From CAZTHL01 sp964613585 (GTDB lineage Bacteria > Pseudomonadota > Alphaproteobacteria > DSM-16000 > Inquilinaceae), in contig CAZTHL010000152.1 in assembly GCA_964613585.1 (NCBI GenBank), positions 1 through 5,483 of the forward strand: 5,483 nt of DNA, read 5' to 3'. Numbering within the stretch: the first letter of the stretch is position 1; the number at the start of each line of letters is the position of its first letter. Below the pieces are notes generated by a model, which saw nothing but the letters and a program-made list of their open reading frames with translations, was not told the origin of the DNA and made no database searches. The position numbers and the translations under genes were made by a program. Below are positions 1 through 5,483 of this stretch, in pieces.

Positions 1-771
1 CACGACCCGGACCTGATCCTCTACGTGGTCGACCAGCGCCAGCACCTGCATTTCGAGCAGGTGTTCCGCGCCGCGGCGAAGGCCGGCCTCAGCGGCAAGG
101 CGCGGCTGGAGCACATCGGCTTCGGCACCATGAACGGGCCCGACGGCAAGCCGTTCAAGACCCGGGCCGGCGGCGTCATGAAGCTGCAGGACCTGCTCGC
201 CATGGCCGCGGACAAGGCGCTCGAGCGGCTCGGCGAGGCCGGGCTGGCCGCCGACTATCCGGAGGCGGAGCGGCGCGGGATCGCGCGCCAGGTCGGCATC
301 GGCGCCGTCAAGTTCGCCGACCTCGGCAACCACCGTCTGTCCAACTACGTGTTCGACCTCGACCGCTTCATGCGCTTCGAGGGGCGCACGGGGCCCTACC
401 TGCAGTACGCCGCGGTGCGCATCAAGTCGCTGCTGCGCAAGGCCGGCGGCGAGGGGGCGGCGCTGCTCGCGGACGCCGTCCCGGAGGGCGCGATCCTGCC
501 GCCGGGCGAGGTCGAGCGGGACCTGATGCTGACCCTGGCGCGGCTGCCCGACGCCGTGGCCCGGGCCGAGGCCGGGCGCACGCCCAACGACCTGTGCGAG
601 CACGCCTACGCCCTGGCCCAGGACTTCAGCCGCTTCTACGGCGCCTGCCACATCCTGAGCGAGGCCGACGACGCCCTGCGCCGCTCCCGCCTCGCCCTGT
701 CGGCGCTGACCCTGCGCGCGCTCGAGCAGCTGCTGGCGCTGCTCGGCATCGAGGTGCCGGAGCGGATGTAG
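1..771 (+). CDS. argS: Arginyl-tRNA synthetase, C-terminal part (5' end outside window)
   Basis: This is the last 256 residues of arginyl-tRNA synthetase, the cytoplasmic class Ia enzyme that charges tRNA-Arg with arginine using ATP. The frame is open from base 1 to the TAG at 769-771. Visible landmarks are the end of the catalytic core, with the VVDQRQHLHFEQVF stretch at residues 9-22, and then the GPDGKPFKTRAGG segment (about 46-58). That segment stands where other class I synthetases carry KMSKS; many ArgRS use such a degenerate version. From about residue 127 (GRTGPYLQYA) to the end is the all-helical DALR-type anticodon-binding domain, complete to a normal hydrophobic C-terminus (LLALLGIEVPERM). 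Nothing looks broken. It is a housekeeping gene convergent with the peptidase to its right, with 46 bases between the two stop codons, and has no evident functional tie to the genes that follow. Recognition is by motif reading, and I am very confident. Confidence 0.96.
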   Translation, partial: HDPDLILYVVDQRQHLHFEQVFRAAAKAGLSGKARLEHIGFGTMNGPDGKPFKTRAGGVMKLQDLLAMAADKALERLGEAGLAADYPEAERRGIARQVGIGAVKFADLGNHRLSNYVFDLDRFMRFEGRTGPYLQYAAVRIKSLLRKAGGEGAALLADAVPEGAILPPGEVERDLMLTLARLPDAVARAEAGRTPNDLCEHAYALAQDFSRFYGACHILSEADDALRRSRLALSALTLRALEQLLALLGIEVPERM

Positions 772-817
772 CCGCGCCGGCCCCATGGGCCCGCGACCGC
801 CCGACCGGCCGCACGCC

Positions 818-1781
818 TCAGTTCGACAGCGGGACGGCGGGGGCGCGGGCGGCGTCCAGAACCAGCTCGTAGGCGTGCTGCACCGTCCGCAGCGCCTTGC
901 GCAGGTTCAGGTTCTCCGGAACGTCGCTCGGCCGGTGATAGTGCGGGTTGCCGCCGACCAGGGTCTCCGCGCGGACGCCCCGCCGCGCGAACACCTCGCC
1001 GTCGAGGTCGCAATCGCCCTGATCCGCACCGCTGCGTTCCGGCCGGTGTCGCACGAGGCTCCCCCCCTTGCCGATCTGGTCGATGTTGAGCGCGTAGACC
1101 GTGCTCTCCAGAGGGAACACCGGGCTCTCGAACACGTAATGCTTGATGCCGGTGCACCCGCATTCCTCGCCGTCGGTCGAGAGGAAGACGACGGTCCGCG
1201 CGAGCTCGTGCCGGCGATCCGCGAGAGCGAACGCCAGCTCGATCAGCGCGGCCGAGCCGGAGGCATTGTCGTTGGCCCCGGGCCGGATCCGCCGCGTCCG
1301 CCGGCTCCTGGGGCAGCCGTCATCGCGATTGCGACCGAGATGGTCGTGGTGCGCGCTGATCACGACCACCTCGCTGCCGAGCCGGGGATGCCGGCCCGGC
1401 AGCACGCCGATCACGTTGGCGGCCTCGGCCCGTCCGTGCCAGCGATGGCGATAGGGCTGGCGGTAGCCGCCGAGCGCCTCGGGGGGGGACCAGCCCCGCC
1501 TCGCGGAACCGGGCCTCCATGAAGGCGATGGCCGCCCGGCCTCCTTCGGTGCCGACCCGTCGGCCCGCCATCTCCGGCGACGCCAGGCGCGAGATGGACA
1601 AGGCGTAGCGCCCGGGTTCGATCCCCGCATCCAGTCTGACGGTCATCCTGCCATCCCGCGCGAGGGCCGCGTCCGGCCCGCCCAACGCCCCCAGCACCAG
1701 GACGACGGCGGCCGCCACCCGGAGACCCGCCCAGGCCGGCCCGATCCGTCGGACGCGCCCTCGGCCGAGCCGACCACCCAT
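818..1781 (-). pseudogene. Secreted M28-family zinc aminopeptidase, frameshifted
   Basis: The gene encodes an exported M28 (aminopeptidase Y/S type) di-zinc peptidase. It is split between two minus-strand frames that meet at a C8 run (coding strand; plus positions 1481-1488). Deleting one C joins GLVPP to EALGGY and gives 320 residues, a normal size. In this joined numbering, residues 1-41 form a signal peptide: basic start, hydrophobic VAAAVVLVLGALG, and cleavage after ALA. All family metal and catalytic positions are present: H144/D146 (AHHDH), bridging D171 (GANDNASG), E205-E206 (TDGEECG), D234 (LNIDQIG) and H282 (YHRPSD). The stop is TGA at 820-818. The start at 1781 is chosen because the signal peptide then begins at once, but its ribosome site is weak. 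ATG 1895 has AAGGA seven bases upstream and ATG 1940 has AAAGGA, and either would add an odd 38-53-residue leader. The complete ligand set suggests recent breakage, phase variation or a sequencing error. The substrate is unknown. Confidence 0.85.
1481..1488. repeat. G8/C8 homopolymer at the peptidase frameshift
   Basis: Eight consecutive G on the plus strand (C8 in the peptidase coding strand) lie exactly where the peptidase changes frame. A length of seven would read V-P-P-E-A-L through the junction and restore the full protein. A length of eight sends translation into an arginine-rich off-frame tail ending near base 1320. Such runs are slippage-prone in replication and error-prone in sequencing. 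Confidence 0.9.
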
Positions 1782-1973
1782 CTCGCCGGCTCGGCGGCAA
1801 GAGGATGTCAAGACCACAAGCCAGGCGACATCATCGCGAAACCATCTCTTCTTCACACGTCCGCTGCTCCTGCGGGAACAGTCCGAAAATCTCATTACGA
1901 GATCCTTCATGTCCAGGCTCATCATCTTACCGCACGCCATGACGTAGCTATCCTTTGGTAGTCACGACGAACT

Positions 1974-2013
1974 AGGGGCAAAAGGACACAATAGAAGCAA
2001 CACTTTTACCCCT
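1974..2013. promoter_or_regulatory. 11-bp inverted repeat between divergent genes, possible operator
   Basis: The arms are AGGGGCAAAAG (1974-1984) and CTTTTACCCCT (2003-2013). They match as an inverted repeat at 10 of 11 positions across an 18-base centre. A second, shorter pair, GCAACA (1997-2002) and TGTTGC (2022-2027), interleaves with it, so in RNA the two could pair together only as a pseudoknot. The spot, upstream of both divergent genes, suits a regulator binding site. On the plus strand the right arm runs into TTTTT (2013-2017), which resembles an intrinsic terminator, but no plus-strand gene precedes it. The structure is seen directly; its role is an inference. Confidence 0.45.
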
Positions 2014-2052
2014 TTTTCGCTTGTTGCGGAAGGGCCGAATCTAACAAGCATC

Positions 2053-2081
2053 TTGCAAGCGTCTTGATTGTTACTTACATT
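2053..2081 (+). promoter_or_regulatory. Candidate sigma-70-type promoter for the aminotransferase operon
   Basis: TTGCAA at 2053-2058 and TACATT at 2076-2081 are 17 bases apart, each matching four of six consensus bases. They lie in the AT-rich part of the intergenic region, about 70 bases before the chosen start. The -35 box overlaps the palindrome CTTGCAAG (2052-2059), flanked by AACAAG (2043-2048) and CTTGATT (2063-2069), which could be a regulator site. The match is weak, and alphaproteobacterial promoters often diverge from this consensus. Confidence 0.3.
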
Positions 2082-2140
2082 GATCGCGGTCTTGAGGGAA
2101 CCTCTTTCGTGTCTTCACAGTTAAGTAAATCTCATTGCTC

Positions 2141-2147
2141 AGGGAGG
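2141..2147 (+). promoter_or_regulatory. Strong ribosome binding site deciding the aminotransferase start
   Basis: AGGGAGG stands one base before the ATG at 2149 and seven bases before the in-frame ATG at 2155. Only the second spacing is workable, so translation most likely begins at 2155 (MSGWQ) rather than at 2149 (MPMSG). Confidence 0.75.
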
Positions 2148-2154
2148 CATGCCA

Positions 2155-3450
2155 ATGAGCGGCTGGCAATGTTCACCCAACACATTGGACATTTTTCACA
2201 GGAGAGAATCGGCGGTCAGAAGCTACTGCCGGTCGTTCGACGTGCTTTTTCGCAGAGCGCGCGGCAGCACGATTACTGGAGCGGACGGTCGCGATTATGT
2301 AGACTTTCTAGCCGGCTGTGGATCGCTGAACTACGGTCACAACGACCCCGACATGAAGCGGGCCCTGATAGAGTACGCCGAAGCCGATGGCATCGCCCAT
2401 GGTCTCGATCTCTTCACGGAGGCAAAGGCGGCCTTTCTCGAGTCCTTTGAGGACTGCGTGCTGGCGCCGCGGGGGCTGGATTACCGGATCCAGTTCACCG
2501 GGCCGACCGGCGCCAACGCGGTCGAGGCGGCGCTCAAGCTGGCGCGGAAAGTGACCGGACGCACCAACGTCATTGCCTTCACCAACGGCTTCCACGGGGT
2601 CACGCTCGGGGCGCTCGCCGCGACGGGCAACCGCCGGAACCGGATCGGGCCGGTGCTCGCCCTCCAGGGCGTCTCGCGGTTCCCCTATGACGGCTATCTC
2701 GGCGCGGACGTCGACACGGCGGCGATCCTCGAGCGGATGCTCGACGACCCGTCGGGCGGGATCGATCCGCCGGCCGCCGTCCTGCTGGAGGCGGTGCAGG
2801 GCGAAGGCGGCCTCAACGTCGCGAGCCCGCGCTGGCTGCGGCGCGTGGCCGACGCCGCGCGACGGCACGGGGCGCTCCTGATCCTCGACGAGGTGCAGGC
2901 CGGCTGCGGGCGCACGGGCGGCTTCTTCGGCTTCGAGGCGGCCGGGCTGGTGCCCGATCTGGTGACCATGTCGAAGTCGCTCTCCGGATTCGGGCTGCCC
3001 ATGGCGATCCTGCTGATCCGGCCGGATCTCGACCAGTGGCGGCCGGGCGAGCACAACGGCACCTTCCGCGGGAACTCGCATGCGCTCGTGACCGCGCGGA
3101 TCGCGCTTCGCAAATTCTGGTCGACCGATGACCTGGTCCGGGAGGCCGCCATGAAGGCGGACCGGGTCCGCGCGCGCCTCGGGGCGACCGCCGCCCGGGT
3201 GCCCGGCGTCCGGGTCAAGGGGCGCGGCATGATGCAGGGCATCGACGTCGGCTCGGGCGAGCTGGCCGACGAGATCTGCCGGCGCTGCTTCGCCGGCGGC
3301 CTGATCATCGAGACCTCGGGACCGTGCGGCGAGGTCGTCAAGGTGCTGGCGCCGCTCACCACGCCGACCGACCTGCTCGACCGCGGCCTGGACATCCTCG
3401 ACCAGGCCACGGCCTCGGTCACGGATGCGCCCCCCATGGCGGCCGAGTAG
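2155..3450 (+). CDS. ectB: Diaminobutyrate--2-oxoglutarate aminotransferase, EctB type
   Basis: This is a 431-residue PLP-dependent class III aminotransferase. EctB-type enzymes move an amino group from glutamate to L-aspartate-4-semialdehyde, giving L-2,4-diaminobutyrate in the cytoplasm. It tracks EctB almost throughout: VRSYCRSF (21-28), DFLAGCGSLNYGHN (50-63), the GPTGANAVEAALKLARKVTG block (116-135), FTNGFHG (142-148) with the cofactor-stacking F147-H148, and VQGEGGLNVAS (214-224). D245 in LDEVQAGCGRTG is the pyridoxal-nitrogen aspartate, K274 in SKSLSGFG the Schiff-base lysine, and GEHNGTFRGN (298-307) the phosphate-side loop. The length is usual for EctB and no key residue is missing. 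The ribosome site favours ATG 2155. The adenylation gene starts 17 bases after the stop, so the two are probably one operon. No ectA, ectC or ectoine hydroxylase is adjacent, so a role in feeding diaminobutyrate to the synthetase is likelier than ectoine synthesis. The first 100 or so codons are less GC-rich than the rest. The symbol reflects family resemblance; dat could fit equally. Confidence 0.92.
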   Translation: MSGWQCSPNTLDIFHRRESAVRSYCRSFDVLFRRARGSTITGADGRDYVDFLAGCGSLNYGHNDPDMKRALIEYAEADGIAHGLDLFTEAKAAFLESFEDCVLAPRGLDYRIQFTGPTGANAVEAALKLARKVTGRTNVIAFTNGFHGVTLGALAATGNRRNRIGPVLALQGVSRFPYDGYLGADVDTAAILERMLDDPSGGIDPPAAVLLEAVQGEGGLNVASPRWLRRVADAARRHGALLILDEVQAGCGRTGGFFGFEAAGLVPDLVTMSKSLSGFGLPMAILLIRPDLDQWRPGEHNGTFRGNSHALVTARIALRKFWSTDDLVREAAMKADRVRARLGATAARVPGVRVKGRGMMQGIDVGSGELADEICRRCFAGGLIIETSGPCGEVVKVLAPLTTPTDLLDRGLDILDQATASVTDAPPMAAE

Positions 3451-3467
3451 GGTCACGGGCGGGCGCC

Positions 3468-5237
3468 ATGACGCTCGATCTCCTGGACGACCGCGGAGCC
3501 GGGCAGCGGCCGCTGCCCGGCCCGACGCTGCCGGCACGCCCGGCGCCGGGGCCGGCGCCGGGGCCGGGGGTCCCGGCCGACGAGCGGGTGCTGCGCTGCC
3601 CGGGCGCCGACCCCACGATCCGCTGGTGCGCGGGCGAGCGCTTCCACCATCTTTTCGAGCAGAACCTCGCGCTGTGGGGCGATCGTCCGGCCGTGTCGGC
3701 GGAAACCGGAGAGATCCCGCACGCCGGGCTCGACCGTCGGGCCAACCGGCTGGCGCGCCACCTCCTGCGGCAGGGCCTGGCGCCCGGAGACCGGGTCGGC
3801 CTGTTCCTGGGCCGGTCCGTCTGGTCCTATGTGGCGATGCTCGCCGTCTCCAAGGCCGGAGCGGCGTGGGTGCCTCTCGACCCGTGCTTCCCGAGGGAGC
3901 GCGTCGAGGTCATCACCGAGGACGCCGGGCTCCGCCTATTGCTGAGCCTGGCGGCTCTCGAGCCTCGGCTGGACGGGATCGCCGTGCCGGTCCTGTGCCT
4001 CGACCGCGAGGCCGAGGCCATCGCCGGCGAGGACGCCGCCCCACTCCCGAAACGCGGGGAGCCCTCGCCGGACGGTCTGAGCTACATCGTCTACACGTCG
4101 GGGTCGACCGGCCGGCCGAAGGGCGTGGCCGTCAACCACTCGAGCATCTGCAACTTCATTCGGGTGGCCGCCGAGATCTACGGGCTCCGTCCGGAGGACC
4201 GGGTCTACCAGGGCATGACGATCGCCTTCGACTTCTCGTTCGAGGAGATCTGGGTGCCGCTCTACGCCGGGGCCACGCTGGTGCCGAACCTCGGCGACGG
4301 CGCGCTTCTCGGACCGGACCTCGCGGCGTTCCTGATCGAGCGTCAGGTGACGGCGCTGTGCTGCGTGCCGACGCTGCTCGCCACGCTCGAGGAGGACCTG
4401 CCCGACCTCCGCTTCGTCCTGGTCTCGGGAGAGACCTGTCCGGCCGAGCTCGTCGCGCGCTGGCACCGGCCCGAGCGCACTTTTCTCAACGTCTACGGCC
4501 CGACCGAGGCCACCGTCAGCGCGACCTGGACGCGGCTTGATCCCGGCCGTCCGGTGACGATCGGTCGTCCGCTGCCGACCTACTCGCTGCTCGTCCTCGA
4601 CCCCGCGGCGGAGCGGGCGCTGCCGCGGGGCGAGGTGGGCGAGATCGCGGTCGGCGGCGTCGGTCTTGCGCAAGGCTACGTGAACCGCCCCGACCAGACC
4701 CGACGCGTCTTCGTGGAGGACTTCCTCGGGCTCGCCGGCAACCCGGGTGGACGGCTCTACCGCACCGGCGATCTCGGGTGCATCACGGCGGACGGGGAGG
4801 TCGAGTGTCTCGGCCGGATCGACACGCAGGTGAAGATCCGCGGCTACCGCATCGAGCTCGACGAGATCGAGTCCGTGATCATGCGGACTCCGGGCGTCGG
4901 CCTGGACGACGGAACCGTCGGGCTCGGACCGGCACGCGCTCCGCCGACGATCGAGGCGCCCGCACCCCGCGGCCGGGACGTCCTGCTGCGGCACGCCCTC
5001 GAGCTGGAGCTCGCGGGGCGGCGGGTTCATCTCGCCCTGGCCGGGGTGCCCCTGCCGGCGGCCGCGACCCCGCCCCTGAGGCGCATGGCCGCGGCCGTGG
5101 GCCGTGCCCGCCGGGGACTGGACGGTAACGGCGGCGCCGGCGGGGCGGCCGATCCGTCGCCCATGCCCTGCTCGCGCGTGTCGGTCATCCCCATGGCCGC
5201 CGCTCGGGCGAGTGCCGCCTGGGGCACGACTCCATAG
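3468..5237 (+). CDS. Pls/PosA-like NRPS adenylation domain, truncated after motif A8
   Basis: This 589-residue protein contains an amino-acid adenylation domain, which activates an amino acid as aminoacyl-AMP for loading on a carrier domain. After a Pro/Gly/Ala-rich leader (about 10-38) come the core motifs: LDRRANRLARHL (88-99), the A3 loop YTSGSTGRPKG (209-219), A4 FDFSFEEIW (254-262), A5 NVYGPTE (341-347), A6 AQGYVNRPDQT (401-411), A7 YRTGDL (431-436) and A8 GRIDTQVKIRGYRIEL (449-464). The wording matches Pls/PosA-type synthetases, which make cationic homopolymers such as epsilon-poly-lysine. Homology ends near residue 476 (about base 4895). The remaining 113 residues are Ala/Pro/Arg-rich with no A10 lysine motif, phosphopantetheine Ser motif, membrane helices or condensation-like domain, whereas family members run well beyond 1,000 residues. 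The other frames downstream do not restore homology. It is therefore probably a truncated remnant, unable to complete adenylation normally; a diverged stand-alone enzyme is less likely. ATG 3468 follows a weak GGGCGGG site, 17 bases after the aminotransferase stop. Confidence 0.85.
   Translation: MTLDLLDDRGAGQRPLPGPTLPARPAPGPAPGPGVPADERVLRCPGADPTIRWCAGERFHHLFEQNLALWGDRPAVSAETGEIPHAGLDRRANRLARHLLRQGLAPGDRVGLFLGRSVWSYVAMLAVSKAGAAWVPLDPCFPRERVEVITEDAGLRLLLSLAALEPRLDGIAVPVLCLDREAEAIAGEDAAPLPKRGEPSPDGLSYIVYTSGSTGRPKGVAVNHSSICNFIRVAAEIYGLRPEDRVYQGMTIAFDFSFEEIWVPLYAGATLVPNLGDGALLGPDLAAFLIERQVTALCCVPTLLATLEEDLPDLRFVLVSGETCPAELVARWHRPERTFLNVYGPTEATVSATWTRLDPGRPVTIGRPLPTYSLLVLDPAAERALPRGEVGEIAVGGVGLAQGYVNRPDQTRRVFVEDFLGLAGNPGGRLYRTGDLGCITADGEVECLGRIDTQVKIRGYRIELDEIESVIMRTPGVGLDDGTVGLGPARAPPTIEAPAPRGRDVLLRHALELELAGRRVHLALAGVPLPAAATPPLRRMAAAVGRARRGLDGNGGAGGAADPSPMPCSRVSVIPMAAARASAAWGTTP
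3540..3569 (+). repeat. 12-bp GC tandem repeat encoding a Pro-Gly-Ala linker
   Basis: Two perfect copies of CCGGCGCCGGGG (3540-3551 and 3552-3563) are followed by a half copy (3564-3569). The unit is a multiple of three, so copy-number change keeps the frame and only alters the flexible PGPAPGPAPGPG leader before the adenylation domain. It probably has no catalytic role. Confidence 0.85.
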
Positions 5238-5483
5238 CCGGCCGTTGCTACCCTCACCTATCGGCCGAACAAGGGCCTCACCCTCGTCAACACAGCCTGT
5301 CTCATCGCCTGACGTCTCCAAAATGGAGGACCTGGGAGCATCAGGGGCGATCCGGGCTCTTGGTTTGCTGCGGTCAGCGCCGCGCTTCGCTCAGGATGAC
5401 GTGTTGCTGCGCTTCGCTCACCATGATGACTTATACCAGAGCTCGCTGAACGCGACTCTCGATCGGGTCTTCCCGCTGGAATC
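5238..5483. repeat. Non-coding tail with dispersed-repeat-like sequence
   Basis: I see no convincing gene here on either strand. GCGCTTCGCTCA occurs twice, at 5382-5393 and 5409-5420 (27 bases apart), each followed within a few bases by GATGAC (5395-5400 and 5425-5430). Read on the minus strand this gives GTCATC(CTGAG)CGAAGCGC-type sequence, the kind of dispersed intergenic repeat common in Methylobacterium and related alphaproteobacteria. The stretch after it, starting TTATACCAGAGC at 5431, may be part of the same repeat or the tail of a minus-strand gene outside the window: one minus-strand frame reads RVQRALV and then stops at 5433-5431. A small CTCCA-AAA-TGGAG hairpin lies at 5316-5328, but it has no T-run and I do not call a terminator. 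Confidence 0.5.

Larger units (their letters stand above)
1782..2154. other. Divergent intergenic region, AT-rich on the right
   Basis: This stretch separates the minus-strand peptidase from the plus-strand aminotransferase. The left part (1782-1940) is open in the peptidase frame and may encode a longer N-terminus, but its codons are less GC-rich than the gene body. The right part (about 1941-2148) is clearly poorer in G and C than the genes: 26 of 60 bases at 2041-2100, against 44 of 60 at 2881-2940 inside the aminotransferase. It contains the inverted repeat, the candidate promoter and the ribosome site listed separately. I see no tRNA, small conserved gene or known riboswitch in it. Confidence 0.6.

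Noticed and set aside
772..817. Shared terminator between argS and the convergent peptidase.
   Set aside because: The 46 bases are GC-rich with only imperfect palindromes (around GGCCCCATGGGCC) and no T-run on either strand.
785..1522. Plus-strand open frame (245 codons) opposite the peptidase.
   Set aside because: The complementary strand has all M28 metal ligands; this frame has no recognisable domain and no good ribosome site.
1974..2017. Intrinsic terminator (stem followed by TTTTT on the plus strand).
   Set aside because: No plus-strand gene precedes it; the upstream gene runs on the minus strand, and the 18-base loop is long for a terminator.
2155..3450. Member of an ectoine operon (ectABC).
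   Set aside because: Neither ectA nor ectC lies within the window; the neighbours are a peptidase and an adenylation gene. Only sequence beyond the window could reopen this.
3324..3467. Upstream extension of the adenylation frame overlapping the end of the aminotransferase.
   Set aside because: It reads as Arg/Pro/His-rich off-frame sequence inside the aminotransferase gene; the ATG at 3468 just after that gene's stop is the better start.
2308..3537. Minus-strand open frame (409 codons) opposite the aminotransferase.
   Set aside because: It is the antisense shadow of an intact class III aminotransferase and has no family motifs of its own.
5027..5257. Small minus-strand frame (76 codons) as a gene responsible for the break in the synthetase.
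   Set aside because: Low-complexity Ala/Arg/Pro composition, no motif and no convincing ribosome site; no transposase or terminal inverted repeats were found around the breakpoint.
3936..5321. Long minus-strand open frame (461 codons) opposite the adenylation gene.
   Set aside because: Its protein is Arg/Gly/Pro/Asp-rich with no recognisable motif, and the plus strand carries a clear adenylation domain over most of it. Long antisense frames are expected in GC-rich DNA.

Overview
The window looks like chromosomal DNA from a high-GC alphaproteobacterium, most likely a Methylobacterium-type member of the Hyphomicrobiales. This rests on codon usage that is strongly G/C at third positions, the character of the arginyl-tRNA synthetase, and a 'CGCTTCGCTCA..GATGAC' intergenic repeat of the kind I associate with that group. 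The genus is an inference; high GC and the protein families alone would fit other alphaproteobacteria.

Layout from left to right. (1) Bases 1-771 are the 3' part of argS, a housekeeping gene. (2) Convergent to it on the minus strand (818-1781) is a secreted M28-family zinc aminopeptidase. Its reading frame is broken at a run of eight C residues (coding strand); removing one C restores a 320-residue protein with a signal peptide and every expected metal ligand. (3) Bases 1782-2154 form a divergent intergenic region, AT-rich near the right-hand gene. It holds an 11-bp inverted repeat, a possible promoter and a strong ribosome binding site that fixes the next start. (4) Bases 2155-3450 encode an EctB-type diaminobutyrate--2-oxoglutarate aminotransferase, full length and apparently intact. 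(5) 17 bases later, 3468-5237 encode an amino-acid adenylation domain most like those of the Pls/PosA family of non-ribosomal peptide synthetases. Recognisable homology stops just after core motif A8. The A10 lysine motif, carrier domain and membrane/C-terminal part are absent and are replaced by about 110 low-complexity residues. (6) Bases 5238-5483 are non-coding and carry a dispersed-repeat-like element.

How the genes may work together (inference). The aminotransferase would make L-2,4-diaminobutyrate from aspartate semialdehyde. No ectA or ectC lies beside it, and the gene is followed at once by an adenylation enzyme of the family that makes cationic poly-amino acids such as epsilon-poly-lysine. 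This points to a locus for a diaminobutyrate polymer or a diaminobutyrate-containing peptide rather than for ectoine. The divergent exported zinc aminopeptidase could be the matching polymer-trimming or self-protection enzyme. In this genome copy the locus appears to be decaying: the synthetase is truncated and the peptidase is frameshifted.
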